Assembly (NCBI GenBank): GCA_910576895.1
Contig: CAJTJZ010000032.1
Span: 8,387-38,472 of the forward strand
Length of the DNA: 30,086 nucleotides
Direction: 5' to 3'
Origin: an uncultured Lachnospiraceae bacterium
GTDB taxonomy: Bacteria > Bacillota > Clostridia > Lachnospirales > Lachnospiraceae
Notes under the pieces: model-generated
The model's database searches: none
What the model was told of the DNA's origin: nothing
Seen by the model: only the letters and a program-made list of their open reading frames with translations
Position numbers and translations under genes: made by a program
Part shown: positions 23,694-30,086 of the stretch, piece by piece
Position numbering within the stretch: the stretch's first letter is position 1
Layout of the letters: every line of letters starts with the position of its first letter

Positions 23694-24737
23694 CTAAATC
23701 CAATCAAATAAATCTCTTTCATTTACTGCACAAACTCTATCTACTGGCAATACACATTTATGATAAAATATTTTACTATAACAAGTTGCCGCTGATTCAA
23801 ACAGAAAATAAACATGCTCCCCATCACTAAAAGCTTCTTCTAGCATAGGTGGAAATGCTTGATAGCCATGTTTCTCAAAAATTAAAGAATTTCCTTTTTG
23901 TTTCGCTTCATATAAATGAACTTTAGAACCAAGATATCTTGACCAAGAACAATTCACTGCCATACAAAGTCTATTATCCACTTCAGAAAAAGTAATGCCA
24001 TTTGCATGTGCAGGAATCTTCATCTGAGCTGTTTGTATAAGCTGCAATTTCCCCTCTATATCTGTTTCTATCGAAAATCTTCGCAAATTTCCGTCCACTG
24101 CCTTTGCTGTTGAAGTCCCAATCCAAAGATAGCCTTGTGCAAAAGCAAGAAAAGAAGCTCGAATACCACAATCAACAGTTTCTGTATATTCTTCTACTGC
24201 ATAACAAATCTTTCCAGAATTTACTGCCCGTTCTATTATATCAAATGCGATTGCACTGCAAGTTTTTGTTTTTCCTTTTGCAACCCAAACATAAGTACCA
24301 TCAAAAGCAAGCCCCCCTGCATGTGTACTATCAGGAAGTTCTAATACAGTTAATAATGTTCTTTTCCTTCCTTCTATATTAGAAAGAATATAAATAACAG
24401 AAGGATATGGCAATTCTCTTTCCTCTGTTCCATTATCATAAGCACTGATTAAAATATAATTTCCAGCACTGCAAATTCCCTGTGGTACCATCTGTGTACA
24501 AATTCCTTCATTTAAAGAAGTATTAGCAAGCCCCGGAATTGGAAAACTATATTCATCATTATACATCTTTTTTAAATCAAGATAATTATTTAAAACCATA
24601 ACAAATTCTGCATTATAGCGATAATCCATGCTAGTTCCTCGAAAAACCCTAGTTTCTCCTGTCAATAAAAGCCAAGACAAGGCAAGCATCATTCCTGTTA
24701 AAAATGCTTTTTTATAATTATTTAATTTCTTTTTCAT
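23694..24737 (-). CDS. Exported protein of unknown function, possible beta-propeller
   Basis: I do not recognise a named family for this 347-residue protein. The N-terminus has a charged start (KKKLNNYKK) and a hydrophobic segment at about 11-27, so it is secreted or anchored as a signal sequence. The rest shows repeated strand-rich units such as GGLAFDGTYVWVA (about 143-155), QGYLWIGTSTAKAVDG (about 203-218) and ANGITFSEVDNRLCMAV (about 246-262), typical of YncE/SMP-30-like beta-propellers that hold small ligands or proteins. A tail of aromatic and acidic residues ends it. It is monocistronic, with rlmD downstream on the same strand, and a GGAAGTGG site near the start. The role is unknown. 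Confidence 0.6.
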   Translation of the reverse strand: MKKKLNNYKKAFLTGMMLALSWLLLTGETRVFRGTSMDYRYNAEFVMVLNNYLDLKKMYNDEYSFPIPGLANTSLNEGICTQMVPQGICSAGNYILISAYDNGTEERELPYPSVIYILSNIEGRKRTLLTVLELPDSTHAGGLAFDGTYVWVAKGKTKTCSAIAFDIIERAVNSGKICYAVEEYTETVDCGIRASFLAFAQGYLWIGTSTAKAVDGNLRRFSIETDIEGKLQLIQTAQMKIPAHANGITFSEVDNRLCMAVNCSWSRYLGSKVHLYEAKQKGNSLIFEKHGYQAFPPMLEEAFSDGEHVYFLFESAATCYSKIFYHKCVLPVDRVCAVNERDLFDWI

Positions 24738-25242
24738 GTGACCACTTCCTTTCCTTCCTAAAATACTTCTTTTTTAAAATAATTTTTTCATAAACCAGAT
24801 ATTTATAATAATTTTAACAAAAATTTATACTTTATTTAGGTATATTTTGTAAATAATATATGAACAAATCACATAATATTTTATATCCTGCCTTGTTTTC
24901 CTCATGATTTAGACCGTAAGATATAGATATTTCAAAATATTTCCTTAGCATTTAACATCAATTCCCAACATATTTTTGTTTTGTTATTTTCATACTAATC
25001 ATGTAAGACAAAAGAACAAAGCGAGCTTGCTCTTGTTTTAATATAATTGCAAGCTTTGTCTACAATCCACGAAAATGGACTAGCCCTAAAAAGCCAGTTA
25101 GTCTTTACAATATCTAAAAGAAGCTACCAATAAGAAATTCATTGAAATTTTCTATAAAACAAAAGAAGTTATTTTGCAAATACCATGATTTATTTCACTA
25201 TGATAACATTATAACATGATTTAGACTCTTTTTAAAGAAAGG
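24738..25242. other. Intergenic region before the cotJ operon
   Basis: This 505-base AT-rich stretch contains a stem-loop at 25016-25059 and weak repeats (GACTA and TAGTC at 25079-25103). The cotJ promoter must lie near the right end, but I could not find a convincing sigma-E or sigma-K match. No gene is apparent. Confidence 0.55.
25016..25059. repeat. Stem-loop upstream of cotJA
   Basis: ACAAAGCGAGCTTGC (25016-25030) pairs with GCAAGCTTTGT (25049-25059) with a small bulge. Its role is not clear; it could be an old terminator. Confidence 0.4.
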
Positions 25243-25251
25243 ATGGTAAAA

Positions 25252-25437
25252 ATGGATCAACAACTGGCCTGTGGATGTGGATGTGATAATTCCGAATTTC
25301 TTTCTACTAGTTGCACATTGGCAATTGCCAGCGTTCCTATGCAAAAATGGGAAAAATTATATTCCCCGGAAGAAGCCCTTCGTGAAGGAACTGTTTTTCC
25401 TTCTCTTAATCTTCCGCTTTTTATAACTGAAAAATAA
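25252..25437 (+). CDS. cotJA: Spore coat-associated protein CotJA
   Basis: This 61-residue protein is the first of the cotJ operon. The segment PMQKWEKLYSPEEALREGTVFPSLNLPLF (about 29-57) is characteristic of CotJA. The ATG at 25252 is preferred because AAAGG lies 9 bases upstream; an ATG at 25243 sits directly after the purines. The N-terminus has C7, C9, C11 and C21, more cysteine than is usual. CotJ proteins are made in the mother cell and become part of the inner spore coat in Bacillus. cotJB begins 58 bases later. Confidence 0.85.
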   Translation: MDQQLACGCGCDNSEFLSTSCTLAIASVPMQKWEKLYSPEEALREGTVFPSLNLPLFITEK

Positions 25438-25495
25438 TTCTAATGAGTATTTAGTTTTCTAACCAAATATAATAATTATTAGAATGGAGGATTTT

Positions 25496-25819
25496 ATGGA
25501 CAAAGAAGGCTTATTAAGAAAAATTGATTGTGTATCTTTTATGATTATTGATTTAGGCTTATATCTTGATACACATCCTAATGATGTTAATGCAGCAGAA
25601 GCTTTTCGTAATTATCGTAAAGAAAGAAAAGAACTATTAAAAGAATTTGAAACAAATTTTTACCCTCTTACTATGGATTGTTGTTGTGAAACTTTAAATC
25701 CCGAATCATCTTCTGCTCTTGATCAAACTGTAAAAAAGGAAAATTGCGAATGTATTTTTTGCTGGGGCAAAGGCAGCGAACCATGGAAAGGCTGTTGTGA
25801 GCCTGCTGCCAAGGCATAA
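25496..25819 (+). CDS. cotJB: Spore coat protein CotJB
   Basis: This 107-residue protein shows the CotJB pattern: DCVSFMIIDLGLYLDTHPND (about 11-30) followed by AFRNYRKERKELLKEFE and YGPL-like FYPLT. The C-terminal 45 residues form a cysteine-rich tail (C62-C64, C84, C86, C89, C100 and C101), longer than the tryptophan-rich end of Bacillus CotJB. The ATG at 25496 has GGAGG 5 bases upstream; an ATG at 25484 overlaps the site itself. It lies between cotJA and cotJC as in other spore formers. It is a structural coat component whose exact job is not known. Confidence 0.88.
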   Translation: MDKEGLLRKIDCVSFMIIDLGLYLDTHPNDVNAAEAFRNYRKERKELLKEFETNFYPLTMDCCCETLNPESSSALDQTVKKENCECIFCWGKGSEPWKGCCEPAAKA

Positions 25820-25926
25820 AAAATAAAAAGCATTAATAACTTTTACAGTGATTATCAGATAGATACCAGCACTGCGGCTATAATCTGATATAAAAGAAAA
25901 GCAGTGCAGAAAGAAATGAGGTTTTT

Positions 25927-26559
25927 ATGTGGAATTATGAAAAACGATTAATTTTTCCAGTAAATATAAAAAAGACTTGTCCAAAAACAGCACAATATAT
26001 TATTAGCCAATACGGCGGACCAGATGGTGAACTTGGAGCATCTTTGCGATATCTTTCTCAAAGATATACCATGCCATGTCAAAAAACAGCCGGGCTTCTA
26101 ACAGATATTGGTACAGAGGAACTAGCTCATCTGGAAGTTATTTGTGCAATTGTCTACCAGTTGACAAAGGATATGAAAATAGAAGATATTGAAGCCGCAG
26201 GCTTTGGACCTTACTATATTGATCATACTGGTGGCATCTGGCCAGTGGCAGCAGGCGGCATTCCATTTAATTCTTGTGAATTTCAATCAAAAGGAGATGC
26301 CATTACTGATTTAACAGAAGATCTTGCTGCAGAACAAAAAGCACGTACTACCTATGATAATATTCTTCGTATTGTAGATGATCCTGATATTCGAGAACCA
26401 ATTAAATTTCTTCGTGCCAGAGAAGTTGTGCATTTTCAACGTTTTGGAGAAGCATTAGAACGTACAAAGGAAAAACTTGATAAAAAGAATTTTTATTATT
26501 TCAATCCAGAATTTGATAAACAATTTCTTAAAAAAGATTGTAAATGCTCGCAAGCATAA
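25927..26559 (+). CDS. cotJC: Spore coat protein CotJC, manganese catalase family
   Basis: This 210-residue protein belongs to the ferritin-like manganese catalase family. Metal ligands expected from the family lie in GELGASLRYLSQRY (about 35-48), GTEELAHLE (about 62-72, ExxH), AEQKARTTYDNIL (about 134-147) and REVVHFQRFGE (about 165-175, ExxH), so the di-manganese site looks complete. CotJC forms the catalase-like layer of the spore coat. GAGG is 5 bases before the ATG. The C-terminal CKCSQA ends in a cysteine pair, like the other two proteins of the operon. The gene is 107 bases after cotJB, with a small repeat (CTGATATAAAAGAAAAGCAG) in between. Confidence 0.93.
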   Translation: MWNYEKRLIFPVNIKKTCPKTAQYIISQYGGPDGELGASLRYLSQRYTMPCQKTAGLLTDIGTEELAHLEVICAIVYQLTKDMKIEDIEAAGFGPYYIDHTGGIWPVAAGGIPFNSCEFQSKGDAITDLTEDLAAEQKARTTYDNILRIVDDPDIREPIKFLRAREVVHFQRFGEALERTKEKLDKKNFYYFNPEFDKQFLKKDCKCSQA

Positions 26560-26653
26560 GAATTTTTATTAAATTATATTTATTAAGACCTTTTTATTTT
26601 ATAAAATAATCACTATACGATTAATATTTTATTACCTCAATAATAGTATAACA

Positions 26654-26743
26654 AAGGCTGTCATATAACATTCATAGAAAAGTGATTCTATTTTTATCAT
26701 TTTATCTCTTATCTTATATCTATTTTATGTTATGTAACAGCCT
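26654..26743. repeat. Long imperfect palindrome, copy 4
   Basis: AGGCTGTCATATAACATTCATAGA pairs with the right end, which on the reverse strand begins AGGCTGTTACATAACAT and passes into TAGAT. It lies between the convergent cotJC and chemoreceptor genes and on the plus strand is followed by ATTTTTTTATTTT, so it may terminate both. Confidence 0.55.
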
Positions 26744-26780
26744 ATGTTATGATTTTTTTATTTTATTTTCTTCTTTCTCT

Positions 26781-28106
26781 TTAATTTTTTAACCGATATT
26801 CTCTTATTTGTCCTTCCATATTTTCAATATAAGCTAAAAGTTCTTCACTAACTGCTGCACTCTCTTGAGAAGCTGCGGAGTTACTTTCTACCACAGATTT
26901 AATCCTTTTAAGTCCATCTAAAATCTGCTTCATAGATGTTTCTTCCTTTTTACAAGCTTTACTAATATCTTTTACTAATTTTGTTGTTTTACTAGCAGAT
27001 TTTACGACTTCAGAAAGAGAATCTGCTGTCTGATTTGCTAACTCACTGCCATTTTCTACAGCTTCCATAGTTCTTGTAATCAATTCTCCTGTATTTGCAA
27101 CCGCATCACTACAATCATTTGCTAATTTTCCAATCTCATCTGCCACAATTGCAAATCCTTTGCCTTGCTCTCCAGCACGTGCTGCTTCAATAGAAGCATT
27201 TAATGATAAAAGCTGTGTTTGTTCTGAAATAGAAACAATTACCTGAATAATATTAGAAATATCATCTGATTGCTTTTTAATAATCTCCATAGCAGAAAGT
27301 AATTGTGCCATACGATCATTACCTTCTTCTATAATATCCATTGACTCTACAGAAAGTGTTTCTACTGTTCCTGCTTTCTGTGCATTTTCAGAAATCTCTT
27401 TTGTTACATTTCCAATATGAGAAACAAGTTGTTCTACTTCTCCTGCCTGAGAAGAAGCACCTTCAGCAAGGCTTGTAGAAGTTTCTGCCATATTTTGTGC
27501 CCCTGTTCGTATACCAACAACAGCTTCTTTCATACTTCCAATCAATTCATTAATCGACTGAATAATTGTTACTAAAGCTTCCCCAATTGGCTTAAAATCT
27601 CCAACATACTCAGCATCTGTATCAATATCCATATTTTTCTGTGAAAGTTCTTTCATTGTTATAGCAATATCTTCTACATATTGTTGTAATGTTTCTATTG
27701 TATGCCTTGTATTATCTGCAATTGGTGCAAATTCATCATTTGCATTATATTCTAATGTTGTATGAAGATCGCCTTTTGACAATGCTGAAATAGAAGTACC
27801 AACCACTTCCAAAGAACCATGAATTCTATTAATAATTCTGCCTGCCATTCTAAATAAGACAATATCAATTAATATAATTAAAAGAATAGAACAAACACAG
27901 ATAAGAACCCCAACAGCACCTATCCAATTATAACTTGTCACCCCAGCCTTATTATATCCAGCTTTTACCTGAAATCCAAGAACTGCAATAATAATTGCCA
28001 AAACCCCAATTAAAGTTCCAGCCATAACTCCAATCTCAATAAAATTTTTATGCATAAACCATCTTAGAGAATCACGCCGACTTATCTCTCTTGCTTTTTG
28101 CTCCAT
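26781..28106 (-). CDS. Methyl-accepting chemotaxis protein without an extracellular domain
   Basis: This 441-residue chemoreceptor has two hydrophobic segments (about 26-46 and 61-85) joined by only about 14 residues, then a HAMP-like region (about 88-140) and a coiled-coil signalling domain (about 185-441). The highly conserved tip reads QTQLLSLNASIEAARAGEQG, with GFAIVADEIGKLA after it, so it should bind CheA and CheW. Nearly no outside part exists to bind attractants, so sensing may use the membrane, the HAMP part or interior signals. The gene is monocistronic and convergent with cotJC. Confidence 0.92.
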   Translation of the reverse strand: MEQKAREISRRDSLRWFMHKNFIEIGVMAGTLIGVLAIIIAVLGFQVKAGYNKAGVTSYNWIGAVGVLICVCSILLIILIDIVLFRMAGRIINRIHGSLEVVGTSISALSKGDLHTTLEYNANDEFAPIADNTRHTIETLQQYVEDIAITMKELSQKNMDIDTDAEYVGDFKPIGEALVTIIQSINELIGSMKEAVVGIRTGAQNMAETSTSLAEGASSQAGEVEQLVSHIGNVTKEISENAQKAGTVETLSVESMDIIEEGNDRMAQLLSAMEIIKKQSDDISNIIQVIVSISEQTQLLSLNASIEAARAGEQGKGFAIVADEIGKLANDCSDAVANTGELITRTMEAVENGSELANQTADSLSEVVKSASKTTKLVKDISKACKKEETSMKQILDGLKRIKSVVESNSAASQESAAVSEELLAYIENMEGQIREYRLKN

Positions 28107-28210
28107 CTATATCTGCCCCATTTCTATGTTTTCTTTTTTTATATAATATTTTTTGTCTTTTTAATTTTACAATTAGTCAAAATTATCTTTTATATTTTTA
28201 TTTTCATAAA

Positions 28211-28297
28211 AAGAGCTATCGCATTAAGGAAAAACATCATAGAATATAGCATAGTAACTACTATATCTTATATGTCAATACTTAAAACAATAGCTAT
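28211..28297. repeat. Long imperfect palindrome, copy 3
   Basis: The arms AGCTATCGCATTAAG and (reverse strand) AGCTATTGTTTTAAG bound about 87 bases that pair inward through ATAGAATATAGCATAG. It begins 14 bases after the stop codon of the next gene, and the minus strand runs into CTCTTTTTATG after the stem. Confidence 0.65.
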
Positions 28298-28311
28298 TAT
28301 TTTCTACAAAC

Positions 28312-28659
28312 TTATTCTGGTATTGGAACATTTAATTTATTCAGTTTCGGCAGCTCTTTCTTCTCTCCATCTAAAGCTGTTGTTGTCAACTGTGCTTTTG
28401 AACTTACATGAGCCATAGCTAGTCCCGTTTGGCTAAATGCTGCAACATCTCCATTATCAGAAACTTGCATAGAAGAAACACGATTAAAACTCTTATATGC
28501 CTTTAACTTGTCCTGATTGGACATTTGCTGTGCCTCTGATGCCTGCACTGGTGCTTGGCTGACCGAATTCCCCTTCTCAATGGCAGCTTCCATTGACTCT
28601 GCGGCAGCTTTTGTATCTTGAAGTGCTGCTTTATTTACCTCTTGAATTTGCATATCCAT
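28312..28659 (-). CDS. Small hydrophilic protein of unknown function
   Basis: I do not recognise this 115-residue protein. It is rich in Ala, Gln, Ser and Lys, lacks a signal sequence or membrane segment, and is probably helical in residues 1-60 (MDMQIQEVNKAALQDTKAAA) and then extended (MQVSDNGDVAAFSQTGLA). AAGGAAGG lies before the ATG at 28659, with a second in-frame ATG at 28653 also possible. A long palindrome with a T run follows the stop, supporting a real, single-gene transcript. It lies beside a chemoreceptor gene, but a motility role is only a guess. Confidence 0.6.
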   Translation of the reverse strand: MDMQIQEVNKAALQDTKAAAESMEAAIEKGNSVSQAPVQASEAQQMSNQDKLKAYKSFNRVSSMQVSDNGDVAAFSQTGLAMAHVSSKAQLTTTALDGEKKELPKLNKLNVPIPE

Positions 28660-29022
28660 CTACCTTCCTTCTCATAATATTTAAAGTAATCTATATTGTT
28701 ATATCGGCAGCTTTCTTTTTGATCTTTATAGGCAAACAAAATTTGGTTATCAAAAATCAACAGAATTTTTCTAAATGCTTACTATAATATCTTCTTAATA
28801 AACTAAAATTTAAAATTTGTTCTTTTTCATTTATATAGTTTCTATACTAATACTTTTTTGACATATTTCTAAATAAGAAGATTGCATAAAGAATAGATAT
28901 ATGATAAGATATTTATATAAATTAGTTACAAATAAACAAAATAATAAAAGTTTATCAAAATTTTTATCAAAATTGGATATTGTTTAAAAAAACTACCTAA
29001 CTAAGAAAAAGAGGAAATAACA
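28660..29022. promoter_or_regulatory. Upstream region of the LytTR regulator
   Basis: This 363-base stretch is very AT-rich and has no gene. Near its right end the 12-base unit TTTATCAAAATT occurs twice in perfect tandem (28951-28974), 48-72 bases before the LytTR regulator start. LytTR proteins bind pairs of direct repeats, though usually with wider spacing, so self-regulation is possible. No clear -35/-10 pair was assigned. Confidence 0.4.
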
Positions 29023-29745
29023 ATGGAAGATACGATTAAAATTGCGTTATGTGATGATGAACAAATGGTAGAGGATCGCTTTAAAGAACTATTAAAGAAC
29101 TATATGGAACAAAAAAACTTAGCTTATGAATTTTATTACTATAAAACAGGAAAACAATTTTTGGAAAATGCAGAGCAATTTTCTATTGTATTTCTTGATG
29201 TTGAAATGCCAGAAATAAATGGTTTCCAAATAGCAGAAATTTTAAGAAAAAAGAAATTGGAGATAGAAATTATTTATTTAACAAATCATGGAGAAATGGC
29301 AAGACAAGCTTTTAAAGTAAGGGCATTAAGATATTTACAAAAACCCTGTAAGAAAGAAGAATGGATAGAAGCTTTGGAAGCAGCACTTTATGAAATATCA
29401 AGACAAAGTATAATAAAAGTGAAAAAAACAGACGAAAATATTTGTTTTATAGAAACAGAAAAGATGGAATATATAGAATCTTTGGGAGATGACACTTGTA
29501 TTTATTGTTTGGAAAACGAATTTATTATAAGCAAAAAAAGTCTGAAAGATTGGGAAGAAAAACTTAAAGACGACTTTTTTCGATGCCATAAATCTTATTT
29601 GGTAAATTTAGGAGCAGTGAAAAGCTGTATAAATAAAAAATTTATATTAGAATCAGGAAAACAAGTGCCAATATCTTATAGAAAGAAAAAGGCAGCAGAA
29701 CTTACAATCATACAATATCGAAAAGAAAAAGCGAGGTTTTATTAA
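29023..29745 (+). CDS. LytTR-type response regulator (AgrA/VirR-like)
   Basis: This 240-residue regulator has a receiver domain (about 1-120) with acidic D11 and D12, phospho-acceptor D59 in VFLDVEMP, and K107 in LQKPCK. A LytTR DNA-binding domain (about 135-235) includes CFIETEKMEYIES and CHKSYLVNLGAVKSC. AGAGGAAA lies before the ATG. Its stop codon overlaps the start of the next open frame (TAATG), the usual coupling to an AgrC-like kinase gene, which is broken here. AgrA-like systems often respond to secreted peptides; no peptide gene is visible in the window. Confidence 0.92.
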   Translation: MEDTIKIALCDDEQMVEDRFKELLKNYMEQKNLAYEFYYYKTGKQFLENAEQFSIVFLDVEMPEINGFQIAEILRKKKLEIEIIYLTNHGEMARQAFKVRALRYLQKPCKKEEWIEALEAALYEISRQSIIKVKKTDENICFIETEKMEYIESLGDDTCIYCLENEFIISKKSLKDWEEKLKDDFFRCHKSYLVNLGAVKSCINKKFILESGKQVPISYRKKKAAELTIIQYRKEKARFY

Positions 29746-29834
29746 TGGTAAATGTTATTTTTATTTTACTTTTATTGTATCTGCCCTATGTCAACTACCC
29801 ATTCCCTAAAGTTTGTAATACTTTTCATTTATGA
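29745..29834 (+). pseudogene. 5' fragment of the partner kinase gene, cut by a mobile element
   Basis: The open frame begins at an ATG overlapping the regulator stop codon and encodes MVNVIFILLLLYLPY, a typical first membrane segment of a GHKL-type sensor kinase. After about 15 codons (near 29790) the sequence becomes the end of an IS200/IS605-like element and the frame stops at 29834. The rest of the gene would lie past the element, outside the window. Calling it a kinase rests on position after the LytTR regulator. Confidence 0.55.
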
Positions 29835-30086
29835 AAAGCATTACCTAGAATGGGCTTGTAACTGCCCAGTCGTAGTAACGGCTCATGCCTCCGACCTTTC
29901 ATCCCCGATAAGTATTCCTACTTAAAGTGGCGTTACATCATAGGGTGGTTGACAGCACCCTTTACAACAAAGATATACTCTGCTGTAACTGCATCATCTG
30001 TAATGCTTTTCATTCATGAAAAGTATTACAAGTACTCAAAATTCCCATGCCATGCAGTTGGTTTTTTATACGTTTAAGATTTTACA
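29790..30086 (-). mobile_element. Right end of an IS200/IS605-type element (or a small derivative)
   Basis: Reading on the minus strand, the region ends in CTTTAGGGAATGGGTAGTTG at the junction near 29790, which resembles ends of IS605/TnpB-type elements in Clostridia as I remember them. A hairpin, GTAATACTTTTCAT with its complement (29815-29844), lies next to this end, and a second almost identical hairpin lies at 30000-30029. Neither end has a target duplication visible, as expected for this family. If the second hairpin marks the left end the element is a short non-coding derivative; otherwise tnpB lies beyond the window. Confidence 0.55.
29845..29999 (-). ncRNA. Possible omega-RNA-like structured region
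   Basis: Between the two hairpins the sequence is clearly richer in G and C than its surroundings and holds small stems such as GGGC/GCCC (about 29853-29868) and GGGTG/CACCC (29943-29960). In TnpB-type elements the guide (omega) RNA occupies this place, ending at the right end of the element on the same strand as tnpB. No tnpB is visible in the window, so this is a position-based proposal. Confidence 0.4.

Noticed and set aside
25190..25251. Possible sigma-E or sigma-K promoter of cotJ (CATGATTTA near 25217)
   Set aside because: The -10 is only a partial match, and no suitable -35 element lies at the right distance.
28098..28418. A 106-codon plus-strand frame with many hydrophobic residues
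   Set aside because: It runs across the palindrome and into the opposite strand of a better-supported gene; the hydrophobicity comes from T-rich DNA.

Overview
The window looks like a chromosomal segment of a low-GC, Gram-positive, spore-forming anaerobe, most likely a member of the Clostridia close to Lachnospiraceae. The reasons are the strongly AT-rich base composition, AGGAGG-type ribosome binding sites before almost every gene, the cotJABC spore-coat operon, and gene families typical of gut Firmicutes. No rRNA, tRNA or CRISPR array was found. The genus cannot be fixed from this window alone.

Layout. 1-4.9 kb: the end of a MerR-like regulator, a beta-glucoside operon (PTS IIBCA permease, then 6-phospho-beta-glucosidase) and a LysR regulator that follows a MATE exporter. 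6.8-10.2 kb: an aldo/keto reductase and cupin operon divergent from a TetR regulator and MFS transporter, with two face-to-face promoters overlapping in the shared region. 10.2-13.7 kb: a response regulator, ABC ATPase, ABC permease and histidine kinase, resembling peptide-antibiotic sensing and immunity modules. 13.7-15.2 kb: a decayed regulator fragment, then a nitroreductase divergent from an HxlR regulator around a dyad operator. 15.3-18.5 kb: a methyltransferase, ilvD and a GntR/FCD regulator. 18.6-22.1 kb: a small mobile island beside the 3' end of rlmD. It holds a truncated large serine recombinase and an OLD-type ATPase-TOPRIM protein (possible phage defence), with 41-bp near-identical direct repeats at both ends. 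22.1-24.7 kb: rlmD with a repetitive charged insertion, and a secreted protein of unknown function. 25.2-26.6 kb: cotJA-cotJB-cotJC, all with terminal cysteine clusters. 26.8-28.7 kb: a chemoreceptor without an extracellular domain and a small unknown protein. 29.0-30.1 kb: a LytTR response regulator whose downstream partner gene appears to be interrupted after about 15 codons by the right end of an IS200/IS605-type element with a structured, omega-RNA-like region.

A recurring theme is small sensing-and-export modules, each with its own regulator. A second theme is a family of four long imperfect palindromes (about 85-110 bp, sharing ends like GGCTGTCGCATTAAG), each lying just 3' of a gene, which look like repeat-derived terminators. 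The best candidates for something undescribed are this palindrome family, the recombinase/OLD island with its iterated direct repeats, and the IS605-like insertion into a two-component operon.
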